Shown: one piece after another, positions 47,976 to 58,600 of the stretch
How the letters are laid out: every line of letters begins with the position of its first letter
Position numbering within the stretch: position 1 is the first letter of the stretch
From: Ciona savignyi
Taxonomy: Eukaryota; Chordata; Ascidiacea; Phlebobranchia; Cionidae
Assembly: GCA_000149265.1 (NCBI GenBank)
Contig: CH003393.1
Coordinates: 238,658 to 302,657, forward strand
DNA length: 64,000 bases
Reading direction: 5' to 3'
Notes under the pieces: model-generated
What the model was told of the DNA's origin: nothing
Databases searched by the model: none
What the model saw: the letters and a program-made list of their open reading frames with translations, nothing else
Position numbers and translations under genes: made by a program

Positions 47976-48804
47976 TTCTATTGTGAAGCGCTGCATAGTT
48001 TGTTCAAAGAAACACCTCGTGCGCACAGTCAATCACAAACTTAAGTCACGTACACAGTTAACTGTAACATAACCTGAGCGGCTGCTATGCTGCCCATCTG
48101 CTCGACAGGCTGCTCTAAAAACAAGCAGCATACGAAACCGGGCCTCTGGCTTAAATTCAAATGAAACCCTTGGCTGAGCTGTAGTTACAATTCCTGCTAT
48201 TTGTTAAAAATAATGTCCTACCCTGCGGTTGGTTTTAACACGGCAACGATAAAACTGTTTAATTTTCAACAATTAATACTTCACCGCTAGATCCGGGGGG
48301 GAATAGAATGGTAAATCGATGAAGTTTTCTGGTGTAAAGCTATAATAAAAACAACAGCTAAATAAGTGGTGTTTATCTTACTAATATATTGACTATAATT
48401 TGCGGAGATATTAATGTTAAAACTTAGGCGATGTATTTACGCAGTGTAAATTGATTCGAGCTCTCGCATATCCGTCAATACATCGACTTCGTCGTTGTAA
48501 CATATTTGGTTTGCCGACTATATTAACCACAAAAAGGCAAAGAAATATTCATGCATATAGTATTTCTCCAAGATTAAACTTATACATTACTGTCTCTGCA
48601 AAACACAAGTAACTAACCCCGAAATGCCAGTGGTGATTATTTTAGATTTCGTTCGGAAGATGCTTTTCAACGAGCGTGAGTTTTAACCAAGAATAAAGAG
48701 AACTTCGCATGAATTTCTTTTCAATGTGAACGGTCTGCAGCCTCGATCCAAACTGCATCTCATAGACGCCAAAATGTGATAATATTCAACGTATTTTATT
48801 ATTA

Positions 48805-48902
48805 AGCTTTTTATACCAATAATGGGATCGTCACTAATACAGTTTTTGTAAAGGAGTCGGTATATGTATCGACCGCGTTAACTATTCAACTACACAACCG
48901 TA
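48805..48902 (-). mobile_element. SINE-B copy
   Basis: GGAGTCGGTATATGTATCGA and ACTATTCAACTACACAACCG, reverse complement of the family. Confidence 0.65.
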
Positions 48903-49159
48903 CAATATCTTTACTGTGTCAAGACGCTTTCTGCAAAACGCGACATTTTAACGGCAACCGTTCTGCAGATGATAGAGATGTTACAAACTAAACCGCAATT
49001 AGTCCAATACACAGAGTATGTGTAGTGGTTAGATTCAGTATGATTATCACTACGTTATCGCCCACGAACCACCGCTTACAAATGCTTGATACGTCTCATG
49101 ACTCTCTTCGTTGTGGTGGAAAAGCCAGCACTGTTTCAAACGACAATGTTTTTTTCCTA

Positions 49160-49510
49160 TGTAGTTAACGAGACCAATTCATATACCGCTTTAATTATAA
49201 AAACGGTCGCTAGCTAGTCGGTTGTGTCCTTGGTCAAGGCACTTAACGGACATTGCTTAAACCCAGCGGATTAATGGGTTCTTCCAAATTGAAGGAATAT
49301 CTTAATTATACAACACACTGCTATAGCTCCGGTAACCCGACGAAGGGCGCGAGGTGATCGGACGATTGTCCGTGTGTTAACACCCTTTGTTTTCCCATTC
49401 ACGGGGATAAACATGAATATTCTATCCTATCCCATATTTTCCAAACTTTTCTACATAAACGATCTTGGTAACTAGCCCAGCTTTGGTTCGAAACTTGGGC
49501 TGATAAAATG
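49160..49510 (+). mobile_element. SINE-B/SINE-A chimera
   Basis: A SINE-B 5' part (to AAAAACGGTC, about 49207) changes at the shared GGTC into SINE-A from GCTAGCTAGTCGG to its TATCC tail (about 49437), followed by a SINE-B 3' part (GATCTTGGTAACTAGCCC to TTCGAAACTTGG). Confidence 0.75.
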
Positions 49511-49977
49511 TGCCGTGCACATTGCTGATAGAACAAATGCACAGTTTATGTTTCTGAATTATATTCCCAACTCTTGTTGTTGGAAAGCCGTGTCAGGCAG
49601 CTGGAAACCTCTTAAAAACTAATTATCTTTATATTACCGTTCTAACCTTTAATCAAACAGTGCCGGTAAAATAAATTAGTTGTGTTTTCGCAAAGTGTTT
49701 CCTTCCTGCTTAATTAAGTGTTCGCCCTTGAAGCCATACTGCGAGTGCAATCTACTGCATTAGTCTGGACGTGTGAGCGAAAACGAATGATTATACAACC
49801 TTGTCTACTTTCTCTTTATTACAACATAGCAAGCCAATAGGAAATGTACTAAAGTCCACAACCTATGCGCAATAGCTCAAACACAGGGCAATAGCTCAAA
49901 ATAACTTATTTATGATGGATTATTCGCTAATTCATAATATAGTGTGATCATTACCGGAAATCTAAGCCTATCATAAC

Positions 49978-50447
49978 CAGGGCCGGTTTTAGGCCGATTT
50001 GACCGATTAGATCAAATTGGGCCCCGCACCTTGAAGGGGGCCCCGCGCTAGCGGCGGTCTTTCTGTATTACGAGGTTTAAAATACTACTGAAACTTAAAA
50101 TAAAAAGTGAAATAATATTCTTTCTCATAATATCAATTTGTTATGCATTATAACTAAGTCAAATTTATATTTCTGTGTCTGCCTGTTACGTCATAATGAA
50201 TATGGTTGCTAAACAATATATATATATATATATATATATATCTTTGGAAGTAAAACAATATATCGTAAATAAGCATCCACATTACCTTCAATTTGTTTTA
50301 TAGCAAGTATTAAATGTCTATTTTCGTAGTTTGTATGTACTGGTATGTATTTTATGATATATAAACACCCATAAATTTTGCTATGAAGAGTAAGGGCCCC
50401 GTCATCACATTTCTAATTGGGCCCCGCGGTTCCTAGCACCGGGTCTG
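49978..50447. mobile_element. Second hAT-type element, 470 bp, exact 8-bp target duplication
   Basis: Starts CAGGGCCGG, ends CCGGGTCTG; flanked by ATCATAAC at 49970-49977 and 50448-50455. GGGCCCCG blocks near both ends; a (TA)n run at about 50217-50242 inside. Confidence 0.88.
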
Positions 50448-50629
50448 ATCATAACGATAGGTGAACGAAACATATATTTATATACACCATATATATAATT
50501 CAAATATATATAACATACTATTCAAAACGGACCTTATTATAACGAGTTAACATGTTTTCACGACTTAGTACGTACGATAATAATACTGTAATTCTTTAAA
50601 TGTATTTTGTTCTTTGAATATATTTAGGG

Positions 50630-51860
50630 TATAGTATAGGATTTATGTTTATCCCCGTGAGTGGGGTAACGCAAGGACCGTTAACATGCGGACAATCGTT
50701 TGATCACCTCGCGGCCTTCGTCGGGATACCGTAGCTATTATAGTGTGTTGTGCCTAATTTCGACGTAGGGGAAAAGTGGGTAAAATGGGCCACGTGGGTA
50801 AAATGGGCCCCCTCCAATTTTCAATATATTTTGAAGAATAAAAATTTGCTGCAAAAACCAGTGTCAGTATATCAAATTATGGAATCTCCAAACCGAAGTT
50901 TGAGCGTGAAATCGACAAACTCAATGTTTTCTGTAGCTATTTCGGTTTGAGAAGGTCTGAATCTAAATTTGCAAATTTTGTTTTCTGCTAATATATAATA
51001 GAAAAGATCAAATACTAAAATAAATTTTACTGTAGTTAAATAGAACTATATAGCCTAGACCTACTTTTACTGGTAGAAATAAAACTTCTTTTTTTTAAAT
51101 TTTTTTATAGAGATTTTAAGTCGTATGTTGGCACCTGTCTAATATGGGCCCCCTGTGTTCATTTGGTAACTAACGGGGCTAGACTTAGCATTAACAGTAC
51201 TAAAGGGCTAGACTTAGCACTAACAGTCATATTATGTGTTTCACAATAAACTAAACGGGTTTTCTAAATGCTATTAATAACATGAATTGATAGTTATGCT
51301 TCCACTAAAGTAGCAAGGTGTTATTGCATTAGTATACTAGTAACTGGGTATTAAATAAAAAGTAATTGCTGTAATCCAAAGTGTTAAATTAAAAAAAAAA
51401 AAACTACATCATAAAAAGAAAAGTAATAACATTGTTTATATGGGAAGCGAATATGGATACTGTTATCTGGCGAAATGTTAATGTCGAAAACGGACCGGGG
51501 CCCATTTTAGACTACACCCTTGTCTAAAATGGGCCACTAACGAAATATTTTTCTTTCTTGATAAAATATATTTAACAAAAATTATTAGAAAGTTAACATG
51601 TTATGTGTAAAAACTTTGGTATTAGGTGACACCACATGAAAAACTGAAGTCCAGCGGGCTTTATATCAGTAAAAATCCGATTTGCAACTAAAGGGCCCAT
51701 TTTACCCACTCTTCCCCTATTTTATCATTTGACTGGGTCCAGGCAATGTTTGTTAAGGGCATTACCCAAGGATACAACCGACTAGCTGGCGACCAGTTTT
51801 GAAACTTTAACCATTCGGCTAGGACGCGACGCACTAATCACCCAAGCTATAAAGTCATAT
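50630..51860 (-). mobile_element. SINE-A copy split by a MITE
   Basis: SINE-A (minus) runs from a GGGTATAGTATAGG tail to GTGTTGTGCCTAATTTCGACG (about 50765), is interrupted, and resumes at TTTTATCATTTGACTGGGTC (about 51720) through CTAGCTGGCGACCAG to the head. Confidence 0.85.
50768..51717. mobile_element. TA-flanked MITE, 950 bp, inserted in SINE-A
   Basis: Left end GGGGAAAAGTGGGTAAAATG, right end CATTTTACCCACTCTTCCCC: a ~24-bp inverted repeat with one or two mismatches, flanked by TA on both sides. GGGCCCATTTTA-like blocks recur inside. No transposase recognised; superfamily not certain. Confidence 0.82.
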
Positions 51861-52201
51861 TGCATCTGTTAATTGAAGTTTTTGTTTAAAAATCCTAATT
51901 TGAAAGCAACATTAAACATATCTATGTAGGTTTAATTTTAATTAACATATGCTTGTAATAAAACGCACTCATTAAGCATTAGTTTTATCATGTTATCAAT
52001 AATAATTTTTATAATGACTGTAACCACTATGTTTGTATAAGATACAGCCAGGATAAGATAATCATTAAAACATATGCGGCGTAATAGCAGCTGTAATATT
52101 AATATTACCCCTTGCCCTCAGTGTTGCGACCAGAGCTTTTTTAGTACGCCTAATGCAAGAGAAAACTTAGTTGTCACTTTGAACTACTATGTTAAACACT
52201 T

Positions 52202-52450
52202 TGACCGACCGGTTAGTCTGGCGGTTTAGTGCAAAGCATTTCAACCGAACGGTTTTAGGTTCTGAATTGGTCGCTAGCTAGTCGTTTTTGTGTCCTTGGG
52301 CAAGGCATTTAACGAAAATTGCCTGAACCCAGCGGATTAATGGGTTCTACCAAATTGAAGGAACGTGTGAATCATACACAACACACTGCAGTAGCTCCGG
52401 TAACCCGACGGTTGGCGCGAGGTGATCTGACGAATAACTTTTTGCCCGTG
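52202..52450 (+). mobile_element. SINE-A copy
   Basis: Head GACCGGTTAGTCTGGCGG, core TTGTGTCCTTGGGCAAGGCA; truncated just after GCCCGTGTG. Confidence 0.78.
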
Positions 52451-52939
52451 TGATAATCCTTATAAAAATTCAGAAAACTCCTGCTAGATATTTGGCTAAG
52501 GACATAACCAACTAACTAAAAGCTCTTATTTCCAAGTGCTTCTAATAATAGTTAAGTAAGCACCGATCCGAAAAAATGTTTGTGCACAATATGACGTCAT
52601 GTGGAAAAATGAGCATCTGTTCGAGTTCGTCACTGCATTTCTGTATTGGGTGCAATGTTTCCCATATGCTCACTAGGACACCCACAGTCAATAAGTTTGA
52701 GTTCATACAGAGTGTTGATAGTTGGTTCATTTTTATGGGTAAAAATCTAGACTTTATGCTGGTAAATAACCATGTTTTTACAGGAAGCTCTTTTTTATGT
52801 CTATCTCCGTAAGTGAAAAACAAAAGCGTCAGGTTATATTGCGCCCATCGTCGGTTCGTTTAAACAACTTTAGTATAAATCGATACTGGGGTTCAGACCA
52901 CATCCGCTAAATAAGCAAGCGGTTGTTTTCAATATTTTT

Positions 52940-53002
52940 TACCGACACAAGTTTTGAACCCAAGTTACGTATCGGTCGCGCCAACCATTCGGCCGCACGT
53001 AC
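52940..53002 (-). mobile_element. SINE-B fragment before the secreted-protein gene
   Basis: GTATCGGTCGCGCCAACC and CGGCCGCACG; another fragment at about 53355-53450 in intron 1. Confidence 0.55.
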
Positions 53003-53093
53003 GGCTGGTTTTAATTTACCAATCTTTTTACTGTTAGTCGATGCTATCCCCCCTAATAACGACATTAATTCAGAAGAATATAAGTTAGTGGAA

Positions 53094-54630
53094 ATGAAAT
53101 TGTGTTTAGCAATTGGTCTCGCACTTGTTGTGTGTGCTGCTGCTCTCGACGACTTGTCTTCCGGTAAGATGAATCTGCATTATTGCACCTTCCTTTACTA
53201 TGATTTGTGAATACTTATATGCTATTAGTTTTCGCAATCAGGCCTTTGTGGATTAATAGAAAATCATGGTTATTACACAGATAATCTCCATATTTTCATC
53301 ATTTGTCCATCGAGGCTATTTTAGTGTGCAAAGGATTACTTTATTTTATATTTATTTTTTGTACCGACCTAGACTTGAACCCATTACCAAAGGATAAGTT
53401 CTGTATGCTATCTGTGTATAAGTAGGTCGCGTTAACCGTTTGACCATTCACCTTGAGTTATTGGAGTTATTACAGTGTGTTGTATGCTATTGAGATGTTC
53501 TGTTAATAAATTATCGTTTCTTGAGTTACACTGGGATAAGACGCACCTTGACTGCTATGTTGTGTTGTGTACAAAACCGATTAGCTTATATGGCGAACGG
53601 TTTCGAACGTGTAACCCTTGGACGGAAAAGCAAGAAACTGACAACCAAGCTAATCAGTCAGAAATTGCTGCAAAACTAACTTTTTCAACCTTTTATTAAC
53701 AACTAAAATTGTCGTTTTTCAGGCGCTGGCTCGTGTAGCTTATGTGTCCAGAAGGAACGAGTGTCGACATGCTGTCAAGGTAACGTCCTGTGCTCCAGTG
53801 TTTCCGGTTCCTTGCAGTGCGACCAAACTGTACCGATGAGAGATGACTACGTCCCAGCAAGAAGCGAGTTGGCGAGTAAGTTCCTATGACATCTAGCAAC
53901 CTTTGTGCTTATAATGGCGTCACATTAAGTGATTCTTTATGACATCATACTGCATTCATACTTACGACGACATATTGAACAATAAATTCAAAATATGCCC
54001 TACCGAATAACCTGGTGGATAAGTGCGTAGCTTTCAACCGAAGGGGTTGTAGCCTTGAAACTGTCACTAACTAGTCGGTTTTGTCCTTAGGCCAAACACT
54101 TAACAGACATTGCCTGAACCCAATGGATAAATGGGTTTTACCAAATTGGAGGAACGTTTAAATCATACACAATACACGGAAATAGCTCCGGTAAACCGAC
54201 GGTAGGTGCAAGGTGATCTGAAGACTGCCCGTTTTGTTAACCCCCTTAGTTTTCCCATTCACGGAGACCTGTTGTATTAAGTTCGTATATGTCATCATAC
54301 TGCATCTTTGCTTTTTAACGTAATATTCAGTCACTGTTACGTCACATCGGCTAAATCAAAACTACAGCTATGTCTACATACTATACGACAGATTGTAATA
54401 GATTCGACAACCCGACTGTAAGCGTACACAATAGATAAGTAACATATGAACTAAGGCAGTAATTTGCCATTCACTTGACCAAAACTACTAACACAGGCGC
54501 ACTGTACGACCGAGGAACCAGTAACTTTTGCTCCATTTGCTGCGGACTCTCAGACCAATACTCGGACTGCTGCTCAGCTAGGAACTCGTGTACCTGCACT
54601 GCCAATCTTCGGGCTTCATGCATCGATTAA
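53094..54630 (+). CDS. Small secreted cysteine-rich protein (3 exons), unrecognised
   Basis: Exons 53094-53163, 53723-53875, 54497-54630; all junctions phase 1; 118 residues. Residues 1-17 are a clear signal peptide (MKLCLAIGLALVVCAAA), cut near A17. The mature part has 14 cysteines in two similar modules, one per exon: exon 2 has CSLC, then CC eight residues later, then two more single cysteines; exon 3 has CSICC, CC, CTC and a final C. The spacing C-x2-C-x8/9-CC-x4/5-C repeats, so the modules probably arose by exon duplication; symmetric phase 1 introns fit that. No transmembrane segment. AATAAA follows at 54672. An acceptor-like AATTCAG lies about 20 bases before the ATG. I do not recognise the family; secretion is inferred from the signal peptide, and nothing in the sequence settles a function. 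Confidence 0.82.
54000..54268 (+). mobile_element. SINE-A copy in intron 2 of the secreted-protein gene
   Basis: Head (CGAATAACCTGGTGGATAAG), core and TTTTCCCATTCACGGAGA; tail lost. Confidence 0.75.
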
Positions 54631-55656
54631 TTCCGTCTTTAGTTTCAATTCGGTGCTTTTAATTTAAGGGGAATAAATCAACTGTACTACTCTTAACGAC
54701 GATGTACATTTTGTCAAAAAGTGCTTAATCAGTCGTTTCCAATAAAAGACAAGACAAATACAATTCAGGGATTATGCGTTCTACTTGGCACAGCAGTAAA
54801 GTCGATAAGATTATACGAACATCATAGCTAAAAGATTGTTACTTCGATTCTAGGGCCTAACCTAATGGAATCCAATGGGTTGAAAAATGTCGTTTAACAT
54901 TTATAATTAGGGCTTATTTTCTAACAGCCATAAATATATTTTTAACAGGCCTAAAATCAAATCAAGACAAGGCCCTAGGATTACCGGAGCTATTGTAGTG
55001 TGTTGTGGATGATTTCTATTTTGATATAGTGTTTGTTTAAAAATTAAACCAATGTGTCCAGTGAACGTACGCTGCCTTGCGAAAAAATACATTGAATGAT
55101 CTAGCAGCTGGTTTTGTTCCCACAGCCAAGGACTTTCAAATATTGCACAATTCCCCCGACACTAAAGAATGAAAACTAAAAATATGGAAACTAATAATCA
55201 TAACCCTAACATTTAACCTCAACCTCCTTAACTTAAACTTCATCATCAACCCCAACCTTAATGCCCTAATCATAATTTAAGTGTGCAGTTTCATCTCTCT
55301 ATTTGGTTTTCGTGTACGTTTTGGCCTAATTGGTTCAGTATTTTCCAAACTACCGCTGTCGTAGCGTCTATACATTGTTTACTCCAAATGCAAATGACAT
55401 ATCACTTTCATCATATTTAAAACAAGGCATTCAAAATGGGTGCTTTATTTATTAAAGTAATTGATAAAGTCTTAAAAACACAGTGAATGAATGCTCTAGC
55501 GAAAAAATGCATGCTGTTATTAACGTCACGCGGCGCCATTTTAAGTGTCTTGTGGTTAAGACACCTTTCCAATTAGCGCGATTATTAAAGATCGACAACG
55601 CAAATAGAAGGTAAATATTTAACTCGGAAACAACATACGCCGTCCTTCCCACAGTT
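54631..55656. other. Intergenic stretch
   Basis: 3' flank of the secreted-protein gene, a SINE-A scrap near 54975-55100 and CTAACCCTAA-like text near 55200-55280. The open frame at 55452-55811 is the antisense-frame shadow of a real exon. Confidence 0.5.
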
Positions 55657-58600
55657 CTACAAGTACACGGAAAGTACCGGATTACGCGGCCGTTTTTCCT
55701 GCCCAAAGTAATGGTCGCAGTTGAGCAAAGGACAGTCACTGTACTCCACAACATAGTCGTAGAATAACTTGACCTGTTCCGGCCGTCTAAACGGTCCGCC
55801 ATTGAAACCACATTCCTCTAACGTTTGTCCTTTCATCAATTTCACATCTTGGGAACAAGTTCTGCAAGAAAACTGAAATCAGATTTCAAGCGTTGATGTG
55901 ATCATGTCAGAAGGAAAGTCATACACACACACTCTAATAATAAAAAAACAAGACTGTGGACATGTGGTGTTTAACTGTGAACCTGAGTAACCCTAACGAG
56001 CTTATCACTTAGACCGTTTTAAAAGAAAATCAGTGTGTGGATAACTCCCACTAACTGTTCAGCCACAAAATTGTTCTGTAATCTGTAGCCGTTTTTACCG
56101 GGCTGAGTTTCGAACCCGCAATGGGCATATTATTAAAACCGTTTTAACTTATGATTGGTATATGAACTGGTCGTACTTACCATTCAGGCACACAACCGCT
56201 GTGTAATTTGTAGTCTTTTTATCGAGTTAATTTTAACAGTTCGGTACATAATTAAGTCGCGCTAACTAATCAGCTACACAACTGTGTTGTAATTTGTATT
56301 GTTATTTGATGACCTGAGTTTTAAACCTACAATAGGCTTATTCCTATAATCGTTTTATATAAACATCATCATAAAAACCAGTCTCACAAAAACCATTTAA
56401 TCACACAATCAATCAAAATTTGTAGTATTTTACAAGGAAATTTCTAGTCTTTTTACAGTGGTTTCCACTTAATGATTAGCTAATTGATCATTAACACTGT
56501 TTTTATATAGAAATTGGTATATAATTTGCACAAGCCCTTTTTCACACACACAATCGTTCTACAATTTATTTATTCCGACCGGTTAGTCTGTTGGTTTAGT
56601 GCGGCGCCTTTCTACCCAAGGGTGGCAGGTTCAAAACTCGACGCTAGAAAGTCGGTTGTGTCCTTGGGCAACGGACATTGCCTAAACCCAGCGAATTAAT
56701 GTGTTCTAACAAATTAAAGGAACGTGTACACACTGCAATAATTCCGGTAACCCGACGGTGGGCGCAAAGTGATCTGACGATTGCCCATGTGTTAACCCCC
56801 TTGGTTTTCCCATTCACGGAAATAAACATGAATATCCTATCCTATTCAACCACAAATCCATTCTCCACTCACTTTGCAGTATAGACGCTAAGCAGGCCGC
56901 TTGTGATTCTACCACGCTCTCCAATTAACTCTATCAGCGTACCAATGGTCATGTGGCTATGAACCTTCATATCAAAGTGTCCGGGGTGTTTTTCGATTCC
57001 ATCGAAGGTTGATAACCGCAGGTGGATTACTAGGAATCTAAGAGAATTGTACATGACAGTGATACATTAGGAAAAGTAGAATATGATATTTCATGCCTCT
57101 TTTAATATTAGCAAATAAAGAAAATGGCCAATCAATAACTTTGGTGGGTTAGTGCGTCACCTTTTAGCCAAAGGTTTGTAGATTTTAAACTGATCACTTG
57201 CTAGTCAATTAAGGAGCCTGTCTGGTTTTTAGTATGCAAATGGATTTACCAAAAATCAAAATAATGATTAGTATGCTTTTACAGTGCTAGCTTTTAAGCC
57301 TAGCAGGTGGTGACCATTTTTCAGCTGCAAGCATAAGGGAATCAACACACCTACCTTGGGTATGTAGCGTGGTAGGGGTCCGCGAGTGTTTCAACCAGCG
57401 GAGGAGCTTTAGTGATGTAAAGCGGAGGAACAAAGTCCTCCGGGATCAGATCATCTTCGTCATCCGACTTTTCAGCCGCTAGGAGGGTGGATCCCCCGTT
57501 CGAATCCGATATACTCGATAATTTCCGGTTTGTTCCGGATCTAGTTTAACAGCCAGGGCATGCAACTCAAGGCTTGTGGCTGGACAGCCTAGATCCACCA
57601 ACCCTATGGTGGTTTGATTGATGTAAGATCATCTTTTAATGTTAGAGCAAAAAAAACTGTAAATAGTTGCTGATTCTATGACCAACTTTTTAAACACAAA
57701 TTATACTGGGAAGAAATGCAAAGAAGCTGTAAATAGTTGCTGATTCTATGATGTGGTAAAATATTCATTGTTTTATCCATGTAAATTGGAAAACGCAAAA
57801 AAGCGTTATCTCACTGGCAGTCGTAAGATTACCTGGCGTCCACTGTTGGGTTGTATATCATTAATATGTACACAATGTTTTAATTTTTATATTATTCCCT
57901 TTAGATCTGTTCGTTAACAGTCTTGCCTAAGGACAAAACAGACTAAAGCTGTGTATGGATTTGATCTAACAAACATGCAACTGAAAAAAGACACTTTAAA
58001 GATTAGAAATGTTACGCGTAAGTAATAGGATATTCATGTTTATCCCTGTGAATGGGAAAACCAAGGGGGTTAACACATAAGCATTTGCAGTTTACCTCGT
58101 GCCCACCGCCAAGTTACCAGAGCTATTGCAGTGTGTTGTGTATGATACAAACGGCAATGTCCGTTAAGTGCCTTGCCCAAGGCCACAGCCAACTAGTTAG
58201 CGACCAGTTTCGACCTGCAACCTTTTGGTTAAAAGGCGTCGCACTAAACCACCAGACTAACCAGTCGGATAAAATTTACACTCCTGTAACATACCGGCTT
58301 TAAATACATGTATGGGAACAATACCATCTCCTTCTTCGTCAAATCTTTTGAACATTTCCTCCACTGCCTTCCTCTTCCCCATCATCCAGACATCCAACTT
58401 CTGAAGGAACTTCTCATAAGCTCTGCTGTCCGTGACAAACTTTTGAAGATTCTTCGCCAATTTTTCCTGGGACATGAGTATTAGGATAGGGATAGGATGT
58501 TTATGTTTATTGAATGGGAAAATCAAGGGGTTAACACATGGGTAATTGTTAAATCACTTCGCCCCACCGTCGAGTTACCGGAGCTATTGCAGTTTGCTGT

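Larger units (their letters stand above)
46046..53093. other. Long repeat-dominated stretch upstream of alkaline phosphatase
   Basis: Holds hAT elements (46119-46826, 49978-50447), a TA-flanked MITE inside a SINE (50630-51860), SINE-A and SINE-B copies, a 23-bp tandem duplication (47930-47975) and CTAACCCTAA-like A+T-rich text near 47520-47700. I found no supportable gene. A 39-residue minus-strand frame near 48640-48760 has no partners. Confidence 0.5.

Noticed and set aside
50750..50950. 66-residue plus-strand open frame
   Set aside because: Covers the inverted repeat and inside of the TA-flanked MITE; no transposase features.
52542..52823. Overlapping 93- and 78-residue frames on both strands
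   Set aside because: Mirror-image open frames with no domain, no splice partners and SINE remnants at the edge.
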